Below the pieces are notes generated by a model. The model was not told the DNA's origin, made no database searches, and saw only the letters and a program-made list of their open reading frames with translations. Shown here piece after piece: positions 1 through 9,829 of a stretch of 63,021 nt of DNA. Location: assembly GCA_910588325.1 (NCBI GenBank), contig CAJUPP010000013.1, positions 1 through 63,021 on the forward strand, written 5' to 3'. The translations under genes were made by a program, and so were the position numbers. Every line of letters begins with the position of its first letter. Positions within the stretch are counted from its first letter, which is position 1. The stretch is from an uncultured Hungatella sp. GTDB taxonomy: Bacteria > Bacillota > Clostridia > Lachnospirales > Lachnospiraceae.

Positions 1-513
1 GAAAAAATGCGGGGCAACCCTCTTGTCTATAACTCCGCAACCCTGGTTCCCTATAAGGATCTGCAATCACAGATGATCCATCTGAAAAAGCTTCCGGCAA
101 CACCAAAGCAGCAAAGAATTTTTAACCTGAAAGAAACAGACATGGTCTGGGAGTTCAAACGTATTCGGATCATGAATTACAAAAAAACACAGATTGAAAC
201 CGGCTATATGCCCTGCGCCCTTTTTCCTGTGATGACTTCCGAAATTATTGAAGATTCGATTCAGTCTTTCGCAATGGAAGAAGGATATCGGATCTCCCAC
301 ATTATGACCAATTACAGTCCCACCCGGCTTATGCGGGAGGATGCAGAACTATTGAACTGCAAGGCAAACACTCCCGCCTTTTTAATACGATCCAGAGGCT
401 TTCTGAGAGGCGGCGCCGTCTTTGTCTCCAGCCGGATCTTCGCTGTCGATTATGAGTGTACCTATGTTTTGCCTTTTAATAAGGATGTGTTTCAAAAAAG
501 ACGTAAAAAATGA
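1..513 (+). CDS. GntR-family regulator, C-terminal UTRA domain (5' truncated by window)
   Basis: The reading frame is open to the first base of the window, so the N-terminal winged-helix DNA-binding domain lies outside and only the ligand-binding part is visible. About 170 residues remain. From roughly residue 45 they read like a UTRA domain: a segment with ETGYMPCALFPVM, then RISHIMTNYSPTRL and the NCKANTPAFLIRSRGF stretch typical of HutC-type sensors, ending in YECTYVLPF. UTRA domains bind a small effector, often a sugar phosphate, and release DNA. The regulated genes are not in this window; what follows is transposase debris. The effector cannot be told from sequence. Confidence 0.75.
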   Translation, partial: EKMRGNPLVYNSATLVPYKDLQSQMIHLKKLPATPKQQRIFNLKETDMVWEFKRIRIMNYKKTQIETGYMPCALFPVMTSEIIEDSIQSFAMEEGYRISHIMTNYSPTRLMREDAELLNCKANTPAFLIRSRGFLRGGAVFVSSRIFAVDYECTYVLPFNKDVFQKRRKK

Positions 514-559
514 TATTTCTGAAAGTTCTTTCTGCTCCACTATCCCGCAGTTTATTTAC

Positions 560-1075
560 AAACGCTGCCCTGGTGTGGCCTCTGGACAATCACATTTTAT
601 ATTGGCTATAAGTGAACTTGTCTGGAGTTTCCGGGAAATGTGCCTGGCAGCGGCTTCTGCTCCCCGGATTCGATAACCATGCTGGCAACGGCCGCAAGTG
701 TATTGATTGTCAGCATACCCAAGCTTTATTCCCGATATTTTGGGCGTTTCCGGCAGGAATATTATCCTGCATCTAAATTGAGCATGGCCAGATTGATCGA
801 GCTGCTTTGGACTCCTGCTTAAAAACAAAGCCAAGAAACCGTATAGATGAAATCTTCATGTCTGTAAACGGAATACTTATCTATCTGGCTGGTATTGGAG
901 AATCAAACGGAAGAAGGGAGTCAAAAAGGCGATTGTCGCCCTTGCCAGAAAACTTCTCATGATCATTTACACTATGCTGAAGCAAGAGGTTCTTTTCGAT
1001 GAATCCTGTTTTGAAGCCAGATGTAAAAATGTTGAAAACATTTGTTGTCAAGGTTCAATTCTTGGCTACGAGCTT
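560..1075 (+). pseudogene. IS110/IS116-family transposase remnant
   Basis: Two blocks in one plus frame match the C-terminal part of IS110-type transposases: DILGVSGRNII around 731-766, and WRIKRKKGVKKAIVALARKLL beginning near 896 and followed by MIIYTMLK. Between them are several in-frame stops and missing spacing, so the gene is dead and internally deleted. The N-terminal DEDD catalytic domain is not visible. This stretch has no intact gene; the short open frames over it are by-products of decay. Confidence 0.6.
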
Positions 1076-1149
1076 TATTTTCATGGCAAAGTTCAACCGA
1101 CCGTTGGACTTTGTCCCACAAACTCAATATTCCGAGAACCTATTATAAT

Positions 1150-1515
1150 GAATGCAGTCGATGAATACAAAAGGATGAATGGGAGCCGGGGTACAAGGCT
1201 TCCACTCTTTGACCTGAGAGAGGATCTTATCTGTAATGCTGCTAACCATTTCTGCAGACAACTTTCTCTTCTATGTTGGAGATGTCTCGCTAGTATTTGG
1301 AGATGAACCTGGGTTCAAATTCCTCATTGCGATCCCTAGACACATCGTTCTGCCTCCATACTGGCCTTTGAGTGTCTTAAAGGATGTCCGTTTCGTTTAT
1401 TGGTGATGCCCAGATCTCCTTCTGATTTTTTCATAACCGAAGGAAACATCCAGTTCTGCCTCCGTGAGTTGCTGCAGGATATCTTTAAAACACTCTTTAT
1501 GAAGGGAATAAAACA
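1150..1515 (-). pseudogene. IS256 (mutator)-family transposase remnant
   Basis: Read on the minus strand with frameshifts, this stretch gives the familiar order of an IS256 transposase N-terminal half: ILQQLTEAELDVSFGYEK near 1430-1480, DVSRDRNEEFEPR near 1310-1348, then KY-stop-RDISNIEEKV, SSITDKILSQVKEW and PFVFIDCIHY near 1150-1270. The usual spacing is shortened, there is an in-frame stop between KY and RDIS, and the rest of the DDE domain is absent. It abuts the IS110 remnant, so the capsule locus ends in a small graveyard of insertion elements. Confidence 0.7.
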
Positions 1516-1617
1516 ATTCTTTCTTAATAATTATTATCTTTTGCTAATTCATGCAATTCTTCTTGATTTTTATATGCAAAAACTGCATATTCTATATTTT
1601 GATAAACTTTATACTTT

Positions 1618-3123
1618 TCATTCGCAAAAGTTATACTTTCTGGCACTTCCATTTCCTTTTGTGAGAGTACTAAAAATATCTGCCCCCCCCGGTTCCATAT
1701 ATAAGTGTGATTTTTCTTCTAGCACATCATATTTTTTTAAATTCCACCATTCTCTGCTATTTCCATAAGTTCCACTATCTTGTAATGTCCAAATTTCCAA
1801 CTCTCCATTAGAAAATTCCACTAAACAATTACTATTCCAAAAAGTCGCATATCCCTTTTTATAATTGTTCTCCACAAGCCATTCAGCAATATCTTCCAGT
1901 GCTGGTTTCACCCGTCCATGTTCATATATTGCTTGATAAAAATATACACTAATTGATTGAGTTACTGCGCATAATAATATAGAATACATAAGCAGCTTTT
2001 TATAGAGTTTGCTCATCAAACTCATATTCACTGAAATCGCCAAAACAGGAACTGCCAATATTGCTGATGGTATCATATAATTTTCCGGCGTTAGTCCACT
2101 CAATACACAAAAACATCCATTACAAAATAAAGATACAATAAAGTATAGAATAAAATACTGTTGAACTTTACTGGCCCTTTTTATCCATAATAAACTTATT
2201 AATACCCCAAAAGTAAATAGCATACATAAAACGAATCCTGCAATCGCGCCAATTCCTTCCCTGCTTGTTAAATCATTACATCCACTATATCCAAATATAG
2301 TATAAAAACTTGAAAAAATAAAGTTCAATATATTCATCAAATTAAATTGGGATAGTGATGTATTATTATAATTTTGAAATGTAAAGTAATCATGTAATAC
2401 AAATGAGTTTATTGCATAGCCAGTAAAATTACTCAAGAAGAAGATAATTCCCAGAAAGAAACTTTTGTTTTTTTGTATAGAAATTAAATCCAATAACCGG
2501 TCTGTACTCTTATTTTCCAACATATAAAATATACTCATTGTAAGCAGCATAGGTATATATGTTGTTAACATCTGCCTTATTCCACCAAGTCCCGATAGAA
2601 AAGCCAACACAATTCCTACAATGCACAGTCTCAGTTCTCCCTTATTTTGAAAACCGATAATTCTTGACATAATTCCCAGTTGTATAAACATAATCGACAC
2701 ACATGGAATATAATGTAATCCATAAAGAATTATCCGCATATATATATCACTAATAGGCATTAATAAAAGACACCCAATAAAGAGTCCATAATAAAGTACA
2801 CCTATACTTTTTACTAAATATATATAACTGGAAAACAGAATTCCCACCAATATAATTACAGAACATGTCCTTGCTATATGCCAATCATTAATTAAATATA
2901 AGCAGATTTTATAAATCAATTGGTTATGTAAAATTTTTATTTCTGTTCCATATATCCAATTGGCGGAAACGATTTTATGTTCCCTATTCAGTAACCTTGC
3001 AAGAAGAAACTCGCTTGATGAATCTGAATTAGTCAGACACTTCCCATTTAGCCAAAAGCAAAATATAGAAAAAAAATATATTCCGACTGCTAAAATAATA
3101 ATATTTCTTTTTTCTTTTTTCAT
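1618..3123 (-). CDS. Polytopic membrane protein, GT-C glycosyltransferase-like
   Basis: A 501-residue, very hydrophobic protein with about ten or more predicted membrane segments, the first at residues 8-26. After it comes an extracytoplasmic loop with the acidic stretch NSDSSSEFLLARLL and then WIYGTEI and LHNQLIYK. A first loop carrying acidic residues is typical of GT-C transferases that use polyprenyl-phosphate sugars, but the exact family was not recognised. It is the last gene of the capsule operon. Base composition is very AT-rich, like its neighbours up to about 12 kb. Possible jobs are adding a side-branch sugar or modifying the exported polymer outside the cell; both are inferred from topology and context. 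Confidence 0.6.
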   Translation of the reverse strand: MKKEKRNIIILAVGIYFFSIFCFWLNGKCLTNSDSSSEFLLARLLNREHKIVSANWIYGTEIKILHNQLIYKICLYLINDWHIARTCSVIILVGILFSSYIYLVKSIGVLYYGLFIGCLLLMPISDIYMRIILYGLHYIPCVSIMFIQLGIMSRIIGFQNKGELRLCIVGIVLAFLSGLGGIRQMLTTYIPMLLTMSIFYMLENKSTDRLLDLISIQKNKSFFLGIIFFLSNFTGYAINSFVLHDYFTFQNYNNTSLSQFNLMNILNFIFSSFYTIFGYSGCNDLTSREGIGAIAGFVLCMLFTFGVLISLLWIKRASKVQQYFILYFIVSLFCNGCFCVLSGLTPENYMIPSAILAVPVLAISVNMSLMSKLYKKLLMYSILLCAVTQSISVYFYQAIYEHGRVKPALEDIAEWLVENNYKKGYATFWNSNCLVEFSNGELEIWTLQDSGTYGNSREWWNLKKYDVLEEKSHLYMEPGGADIFSTLTKGNGSARKYNFCE

Positions 3124-3126
3124 ATA

Positions 3127-4179
3127 TCATCCTTTTTGGTTTTCACTTTTTGTATGCTTTTTCAAACTGTTTTCCAGAAAATATATAATATAACATATAA
3201 TAAGTGTACAAAAACACCTAAATATACTATCTATTACTGTATTCATGTTTCTATGAAATACTATATGCAGGCAATAACCTATAATTGTTCCTATGGGAAC
3301 AGGACAAAAATAGATTATCTGTGATAATTTTCTAAACGAAACATATGGCAGACAGATTGTTTTACCATATATTAAAAATAACTCAAAAAAATATATACAT
3401 ATCGGTATAAAGAATATCAATCCACTACAAACTGCTTCCATCTCTCCGTTTTTTTGAATTCCTCTCCATTCACAATAACAAAAAAAGAGTAGAATCAATA
3501 CAATAAAAGCATGTACACTCTTTTCAACTGCTCTTAAAGTACAAAAAATTCTTTCTTTTGCATAAAAGCAAAAAGCTGCTACCATCATGAAACTGATGCC
3601 TGTAGCAAACGATATATACGCACTTCCACCAGTTACTAAGACAAAAAATGATTGATTAACTGACTCCAATGTGGTACCACCAAACTATAAGATCCACTAA
3701 TTGCTGTAATAATTACGGACAGTATAGATAAAATAATCATCAATACATACTGTCTATTTCCAGCTTTCTTTTTAATTAGCTGATATAGGATTCCCCCCCG
3801 AATAAAATAGCAACCACATACCAATAAGTCCCTATGCTTCTCCCCCCAAAGTATATTTCTAAACAGCTCTAATATACCTTCTCCATTTCTAAACCATTCA
3901 TATACTACAAACGGTAAAAAAACATAGTGTACTTTAGGTATTGAATATAATTCTTCTTAAACCAACAAAAAAATAGTTTGTATCTTTAAGCAATTTCATC
4001 GTAAGTAAATATCCACTGATGATAAAAAAGGATGGTACTGCAAACCCCATCCATGGATAGAGCAATATATTCTTTTCTCCTAAGAAATTCAAATATATTG
4101 CTATCACAAACAATGAACCGATATATTTTAAAATATCAAGACCATTATCTTCTTTTTGGTTTACCCTGACTTTCACCAC
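3127..4179 (-). pseudogene. Acyltransferase-3 family membrane protein, broken by two frameshifts
   Basis: The N-terminal piece (GTG start at 4179 overlapping the flippase gene) has the acyltransferase-3 opening: LDILKYIGSLFVIAIYLN, then PSFFIISGYLL. The frame stops near 3934. The continuing protein is in a second frame (about 3955 to 3636, including VHYVFLPFVVYEW and YFIRGGILYQLIKKK) and then a third frame (3669 to 3127) with more membrane segments. The last switch lies at a run of six T residues on the minus strand (near 3645), a typical slip site. Intact members O-acetylate or otherwise acylate surface sugars. Either the gene is dead, it is phase-variable by slippage, or the assembly has indels here. 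Confidence 0.7.
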
Positions 4180-5617
4180 ACTTCTGTCTCTCCCTTTGAT
4201 TTATTCTAAATGTATTAAACAAAAAAATCAAATCATTTCGGTAATAAACTATCATCAAAACCGTATATGATACTATCCCGGCCACAACTACTCCAACAAA
4301 CCTCCCTATCCAACTTTTAATTAACCAATGTCCTACAAAAAATATCACAGCAACCATACCTATATATGCTTTATGATATCTTAATATTATTGACCATAGC
4401 TTATTTAGATTTATAATATCTCTCAAATACCAAAGCTGTAGTATCAATGCAAATAATTCAGAAAAAACCGTTGCAAAAACTGCACCGTTAACACCATAAT
4501 TCGGAATAAAAATAATATCTAAAATAATATTGAAAAACGCACATAGAACAATTGATATATTATAGTTTTTTCCTCTTCCTAAGGGAATAAACAATGGCGT
4601 ACAAACCACTGCTCTTAATCCCTGGATAAAAACAATTGGCGAATAGAGTTTTAAAATTATAATACTTTGCTCATAACCTTTTCCTAAAAATATGGGAATA
4701 AATATATCAGCAACAACTATTAATCCAAGCACCATAGGAATTCCTGCTATTACTACTATTGTCGCAGCCAGGTATATCAGTTCTTTTGCGTTTTCTAATT
4801 TTGAATCTGCGATTAGCTTTGATATGCGCGGAAATAAGACAAAGCCTAATGATGTTAGAATTGACTGTACAATTTGAACAATTCGCTCCGGCTGCGAATA
4901 AAAGGCTATGGCGTCATTATTTCCCAAAAATCCCAAAATAGACTTATCTAAATTTGCATTAATATATACTGCAAATTGAGGCAAAGAGAAAAAAAGCATA
5001 GGTTTTAAATGGCGAAGAATGTTACAACCTGTAATTCTACTCTCATTATTTTTTATTTGAAATAGTACACAAATATTACCAATAAGTGACGCCGAAGATA
5101 ATATTGTTACATATAAAGCTAAATCATCTTTTCCTTTTACAAAAACAAAGATCGCAATGGCACTACATAATCGAATAAAAATATTTCTAGTTGACAATAT
5201 TTTAAAACTTTCAATTCCCTCAAGATACCAACTTACATCAAATGCGTCTGCTATCAAAATAATACTGTTAATCCAAAAAATCATTGAATACCGAGAATAG
5301 AAAACAATAAATAATATTAATAGAATGTAACAAACTACAACTGCTAACACTCGAAATAACCGGAGTTCTTTATAGACACGAAGAAGTTCTTGCCTATCAA
5401 CTCTGGATTTAGCTACACAATTAACAGCATATGTCGCTGAACCCAGTTCTGAAAGAACACAAAATAATGTAATTATTGATGATGTGAATCCATATATTCC
5501 CAATCCCTCAGGCCCAATCACCCTAGAAATATATGGTGTCAATATAAGAGGTAAAAGCATAATTACAACTCTATATGATATGTCATACAGATAATTTTTT
5601 ACTAAACTATCTTTCAT
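4145..5617 (-). CDS. wzx: Wzx-type polysaccharide flippase (MOP/PST superfamily)
   Basis: A 490-residue protein with about 12-14 membrane segments. The N-terminus NYLYDISYRVVIMLLPLILTP is the family opening (here split across the first helix), followed by YISRVIGPEGLGIYGF, a strong signature of Wzx/RfbX flippases. It would move undecaprenyl-pyrophosphate-linked repeat units across the membrane for polymerisation. It lies between a glycosyltransferase and the broken acyltransferase and overlaps the latter by 35 bases. AT-rich composition matches the transferred cassette. Family assignment is secure; substrate unknown. Confidence 0.9.
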   Translation of the reverse strand: MKDSLVKNYLYDISYRVVIMLLPLILTPYISRVIGPEGLGIYGFTSSIITLFCVLSELGSATYAVNCVAKSRVDRQELLRVYKELRLFRVLAVVVCYILLILFIVFYSRYSMIFWINSIILIADAFDVSWYLEGIESFKILSTRNIFIRLCSAIAIFVFVKGKDDLALYVTILSSASLIGNICVLFQIKNNESRITGCNILRHLKPMLFFSLPQFAVYINANLDKSILGFLGNNDAIAFYSQPERIVQIVQSILTSLGFVLFPRISKLIADSKLENAKELIYLAATIVVIAGIPMVLGLIVVADIFIPIFLGKGYEQSIIILKLYSPIVFIQGLRAVVCTPLFIPLGRGKNYNISIVLCAFFNIILDIIFIPNYGVNGAVFATVFSELFALILQLWYLRDIINLNKLWSIILRYHKAYIGMVAVIFFVGHWLIKSWIGRFVGVVVAGIVSYTVLMIVYYRNDLIFLFNTFRINQRERQKCGESQGKPKRR

Positions 5618-5632
5618 ATTGCTCTATTGACC

Positions 5633-6517
5633 TCAAAATGAATTACTCTTATACGAACAATAAATTCGTTCCAATTCCATAACTGAATGAAGACAATTAT
5701 TAATTACCCATTTCATTCTTTTTCGTTCTCCCTTCCTCATATAATATGTCGAAGCCCCTTGATTATGAAAAACCCGGATTTTCGGGCAATACTGCATTAC
5801 AAGGCCGTGTTCTTTGCAATGAATAAACAAAATTTCTTCCTCAAAATACAAAAATGTCGATTCATCAAATCCGTCAAATTTTTCAAAATATTGTTTTGAA
5901 AAAACAAGGCAGCAGCCATGGAGTACACATTCTGTCTTATCCATGAGATAATCCGCTAATCCTTTTGTTTTTTTATTCTTTAAATTTCTCTTATGTTTTC
6001 TCTTTTTTAGTAATTTGTACAAAAAATATATATGTAAATTTAAAAATATCTGTTCCCTTTTTAATTCCCTTTTACATCTGGTTATTTCTGTGTAATCCAC
6101 ACTTTCTTTTGTTGGATTGCAATTGCACAAACCATTAGGTAGGCATACCATAGGACCAAGAACTGAAAAATTAGTTTTATTATATTCTTTTATTAAGATA
6201 TCATACAAATCATTATCTAAGAGAATAATATCACTATTCATAACAACAATAAAATCTGGTGAATATTTTTCATTAAGATATCTGATTCCCACATTGTTGC
6301 CCGCAGCGAATCCCAAGTTCTTTTCATTAGAAATTATAGTAATATAATCCTCTTTATAGTATATTTTCTTAAGTTCGCTTAATGAATTATTTGTAGATCC
6401 GTTATCAACAATTACTATTTTATAATCTTTATCCTTGTTTTTCATTCTGATAGATTCCACACATAAAAACGTGTCATCAAATGTGAAATAATGCAAAACA
6501 ACAAATCCCACTCTCAT
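5633..6517 (-). CDS. GT2-family glycosyltransferase, rhamnosyltransferase-like
   Basis: A 294-residue soluble GT-A fold enzyme. Visible motifs are VGFVVLHYF at the start, VDNGSTNNS (nucleotide-sugar binding), NLGFAAGNNVG, VMNSDI in the DxD position, and GFDESTFLYFEE in the acceptor region, the combination seen in WbbL/RfbF-like rhamnosyltransferases. It should add one sugar to the lipid-linked repeat unit on the cytoplasmic face. It overlaps the next upstream gene by four bases, so translation is probably coupled. Donor sugar is not determinable from sequence, and no dTDP-rhamnose genes lie in the window. Confidence 0.85.
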   Translation of the reverse strand: MRVGFVVLHYFTFDDTFLCVESIRMKNKDKDYKIVIVDNGSTNNSLSELKKIYYKEDYITIISNEKNLGFAAGNNVGIRYLNEKYSPDFIVVMNSDIILLDNDLYDILIKEYNKTNFSVLGPMVCLPNGLCNCNPTKESVDYTEITRCKRELKREQIFLNLHIYFLYKLLKKRKHKRNLKNKKTKGLADYLMDKTECVLHGCCLVFSKQYFEKFDGFDESTFLYFEEEILFIHCKEHGLVMQYCPKIRVFHNQGASTYYMRKGERKRMKWVINNCLHSVMELERIYCSYKSNSF

Positions 6518-7752
6518 ATATCTTCTAACCCTTCCAGTCTTTCTTTAATAATGCTCAAAAAATTATTAAAGTAATTTTCTCTATGCCAATTTTTACACTC
6601 CATCAGCTTTTTATATCCATTCATTCCTAAACGTTTTGAATCCTCTCTATTTTCTTCCATCCAGATCATTGCATTCTTTAACTGTTCGACGCAGTTTTCT
6701 CCTTTATCAACTAAGATTCCTGTATTGCTATCAACAAGCTCAATTACTCCTCCTGTTTTAGTGGCAATAACCGGTTTTGCCATCGCCATAGCCTCTACAA
6801 CTGTCATTCCAAATGCTTCCTCTGCCTGTGAAGGAAAAACAATACAATCAGCAGCAATATACAGATAAGATATCTTACTGTATTCTATATAATCGGTCAG
6901 AATGATATGGTCATTTTCATCCTTTGACTTGATTATATTAATAATTTTATTTATATATTTCTGTTCATTAGGAAAATTTGAATTTAATTGGCCAGCTATA
7001 ATCAGTTTTCTATGTATTCTATCCTCGCTTTTTATGAATGCATTCAATAATTTCTCAATTCCCTTTTCCTCCACGAGCCTTCCGGAATATAGAAATACAT
7101 AGTCCTTTTCCTTTAATCCCAATTCTCTTCTTAAAGACTGCTGTAATTTATTATTTTTAACATCAAAGACTTCTAGATCAATCGCATTGTAAAATGTCTC
7201 TATATATGACTTAGATGTACTATATTCTAAACACCTTCTTTTTATAAAATTGCTACACGCCAAAATGAGATCGCATGTTTGCATAACAACTCTAAAATTG
7301 CTAACATCCTTATCGTTAAAGGGTTCCTCTATATCATTATGTAAATGAAATAACCACTTTCCACATTTTTTCTTTTTTCGTAAAGCGCAAATATTTCCCA
7401 TACAATTTTCAAAAAGGACTATCTGATATAAGTTTGAATGAAATTGCTTTTTTAATTCATACTGATAAGGATTAAATCCTCTTCCAACTTTTAGATATTT
7501 ATAGCAACGTCTTGACCATTTCCCCAAAAACAAATGAAATGTGTCCGGATTTATTGGGATTATATGAACATGTTTATAATTTATCTTGTCTAAATCAGGG
7601 TCCGAACAAGTAAATATATCAACGTCAAACTTTCCAGCCTCCTCAAACCCCTCCAAAAGATATGTAGTAAGTACTTCTACGGCCCCTCCTCTGACTGCCG
7701 GAACAGGAAGAATTCCTGGTGTGATCACTGCAACCTTTGTTCTTTTCATCAT
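6514..7752 (-). CDS. GT4-family glycosyltransferase
   Basis: About 413 residues with a GT-B fold. The N-terminal domain opens KVAVITPGILPVPAVRGGAVEVL. The C-terminal domain shows FLYSGRLVEEKGIEKLL and the EAFGMTVVEAMAMAKPVIA motif containing the E-x7-E pair that contacts the donor nucleotide sugar. The start chosen is the ATG at 7752, preceded by AGGAAAA and overlapping the upstream stop; the frame is open further upstream but that part lies inside the neighbour. It works on the cytoplasmic side in repeat-unit assembly. Donor and linkage unknown. Confidence 0.85.
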   Translation of the reverse strand: MMKRTKVAVITPGILPVPAVRGGAVEVLTTYLLEGFEEAGKFDVDIFTCSDPDLDKINYKHVHIIPINPDTFHLFLGKWSRRCYKYLKVGRGFNPYQYELKKQFHSNLYQIVLFENCMGNICALRKKKKCGKWLFHLHNDIEEPFNDKDVSNFRVVMQTCDLILACSNFIKRRCLEYSTSKSYIETFYNAIDLEVFDVKNNKLQQSLRRELGLKEKDYVFLYSGRLVEEKGIEKLLNAFIKSEDRIHRKLIIAGQLNSNFPNEQKYINKIINIIKSKDENDHIILTDYIEYSKISYLYIAADCIVFPSQAEEAFGMTVVEAMAMAKPVIATKTGGVIELVDSNTGILVDKGENCVEQLKNAMIWMEENREDSKRLGMNGYKKLMECKNWHRENYFNNFLSIIKERLEGLEDI

Positions 7753-8705
7753 TGCTTTTTCCTGCCAATTCGATATCCTATTTTTACAGCCTTTATATAC
7801 CATCTATCTGATATTGTAAATATTAGCGTTGCTAATGACGAATAATCTTTTCTTTTGTTCAATTCAGAATAATATTTGTTTAAAATGCCATAGTTTGTAG
7901 TAATATCTCCTGTATTCATACAAAATTTATATACACTCATCAGAGATATCACAAGACTATGAAATAAAACCCGATCTAATATTATTTCTCGGGGAAATAT
8001 ATAGTCAAACCTTCTCTTTTGCACTACAAAATATAGTACCTTTTTATTAAAATCTTGTTTCTCCATTGTGGAATCTATTCTCTTGCGATAAAAATATAAA
8101 TTTTCATTTACATAGCATAATTTGTTGACTTTACAAAATACTTTATGCATGATCTCCATATCTTCATACGCTGATAAACTTTCATCAAACCTTATATTTT
8201 CAAATAATTCTCTTTTAAAAAGTTTATTCCACAAAAAATCATCAATTATTCGTTCCCCCAGATAAAATATTGCTTTATTTTGAGGTAAACAGGTTTCAAT
8301 ATTATATTTGTAAGAAAGCAAAACTTTGTTTTCATCTTGTCTGTAATATCCACACATAGAAATTTCTGATTCATTTAGAAGAGCATTTTTAACTAATTTT
8401 TCTAATAGCTTCCTATCTGCCCTATCGTCCGAATCCATAAAATAAATCCATTCGCCACCTGCTAAATCTATTCCCATATTTCTTGCCTTTGACTGCCCTT
8501 CATTACACTTTTTATATAGTCTTATCCTATGATCCTGGTTTTCATATAACTTGCAAATTTTATAAGATAAATCCGTAGAACCATCATCTATTATAATTAT
8601 TTCCAGTTTCCGATATGATTGTACCAGAAGTGATTCCAGGCAATCCGACAAATATTCCTCTGTATTATATACAGGTATTATCACACTGATTAATGGATCA
8701 AGCAT
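7749..8705 (-). CDS. GT2-family glycosyltransferase
   Basis: A 318-residue GT-A enzyme: LISVIIPVYNTEEYLSDCLE at the N-terminus, IIIDDGSTD, ARNMGIDLAGGEW and the metal-binding MDSDDRAD, then the LSAYEDMEI acidic motif often acting as catalytic base region. This is the EpsJ/WfgS-like subgroup common in capsule loci. It overlaps the polymerase gene upstream and the GT4 gene downstream by a few bases, consistent with one tightly packed transcript. Sugar specificity unknown. Confidence 0.87.
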   Translation of the reverse strand: MLDPLISVIIPVYNTEEYLSDCLESLLVQSYRKLEIIIIDDGSTDLSYKICKLYENQDHRIRLYKKCNEGQSKARNMGIDLAGGEWIYFMDSDDRADRKLLEKLVKNALLNESEISMCGYYRQDENKVLLSYKYNIETCLPQNKAIFYLGERIIDDFLWNKLFKRELFENIRFDESLSAYEDMEIMHKVFCKVNKLCYVNENLYFYRKRIDSTMEKQDFNKKVLYFVVQKRRFDYIFPREIILDRVLFHSLVISLMSVYKFCMNTGDITTNYGILNKYYSELNKRKDYSSLATLIFTISDRWYIKAVKIGYRIGRKKQ

Positions 8706-9825
8706 TGGTTATCCCTCCTTCTAATGCTGCAAACTCCTGAATATCATACGCTAGTAAAAAGATTAAATACATCAAATGATATTCATGTACTTCAACAATT
8801 CCCATTACAAAAAAAGAAAAAATAGCCGCACTTAATAGAGAATAAACCTTCCATTTTTTAAATTTTTCCATTTTTATAATAATTGCACATACAATAACAA
8901 ATAATAATATTATTCCAATTAATCCTCCTCTATAGGCTATTTCTAATATGAAACTATGTGTATGAGTTGCCATATAAGATGTGTTTATATAAAAATTCCC
9001 TCTGCCACTTCCCCAGATTGGATGATGCATAATTTCATCGATTACAAACTGCCATATGGGAGTTCTTCCATGGAATGTTATTGATTTTCCAAATACACTG
9101 GTAATGATCGAATTGACAAAAACATTTTGTGAAATGACAATTAAAGCAAATGCGACTAATATTAGAGCCATCCCTAGTTTCAAATCAACTAATCTCCTAA
9201 TATGTTTAAATAAATAAACGACATTCATTATTAGAATTCCGACAATCGTTGTTGAACTGTCTACTAATATAGCGATAAAATTAATTGCACAAATTAAAAG
9301 AACTGTCCTTAATCGTTTTTTGAAAATGTCATTGTATATCACAGCTACACAGTAGGCAGGAAGCAAAAAACGAACTATATCATTTTGTCCTCCCAAAATC
9401 CACTGTCTGTCTGTTATCCCTGCTGGGTGGATCAACACATCTGCCAACTGAATATAAATAAAAATCTCCATACAGACCATAAAAATAGTAATCATATCTT
9501 CTTTATATTTTTTACAGGATTCATATATAAAAACAAGAATAACAAGTGAATATAATTTTGAAAGAGCTGCATAGATTGCACCATCTTTCAAAATAGTAAT
9601 TAAAAGAATCCATATATCCAATAAAATCAAGTAATATGAAACATTATTTTTTATACTTTTATATTTTAAAAAGTATATGGAAAATAAGCCCCCTAATATT
9701 ATCTGGCAAGATATAAATATCGCATCTAAAATGCTGTTTTCCATTAACTTAAAATATCTTGGCTCAGATATGACTATCAATAATAATCCTAAAAAGATAT
9801 ACTTTCCTTTTATCCTTATTTTCAT
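8698..9825 (-). CDS. wzy: Wzy-type O-antigen/capsule polymerase
   Basis: About 375 residues, ten or more predicted membrane helices, and a large extracytoplasmic loop near residues 240-290 containing HGRTPIWQFVIDEI, HPIWGSGRGNFY and THTHSFILEIAYRGG. Those loop motifs are those of Wzy_C / O-antigen ligase family proteins. It would polymerise flipped repeat units outside the membrane. The frame is open three bases earlier (TTG), but the ATG at 9825 is preferred. Polymerases of this kind are normally serotype-specific, fitting the AT-rich, variable part of the locus. Confidence 0.8.
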   Translation of the reverse strand: MKIRIKGKYIFLGLLLIVISEPRYFKLMENSILDAIFISCQIILGGLFSIYFLKYKSIKNNVSYYLILLDIWILLITILKDGAIYAALSKLYSLVILVFIYESCKKYKEDMITIFMVCMEIFIYIQLADVLIHPAGITDRQWILGGQNDIVRFLLPAYCVAVIYNDIFKKRLRTVLLICAINFIAILVDSSTTIVGILIMNVVYLFKHIRRLVDLKLGMALILVAFALIVISQNVFVNSIITSVFGKSITFHGRTPIWQFVIDEIMHHPIWGSGRGNFYINTSYMATHTHSFILEIAYRGGLIGIILLFVIVCAIIIKMEKFKKWKVYSLLSAAIFSFFVMGIVEVHEYHLMYLIFLLAYDIQEFAALEGGITNA

Positions 9826-9829
9826 CAAA

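Noticed and set aside
1400..1768. 122-residue plus-strand frame
   Set aside because: Antisense to the IS256 remnant and to the end of the GT-C-like gene.
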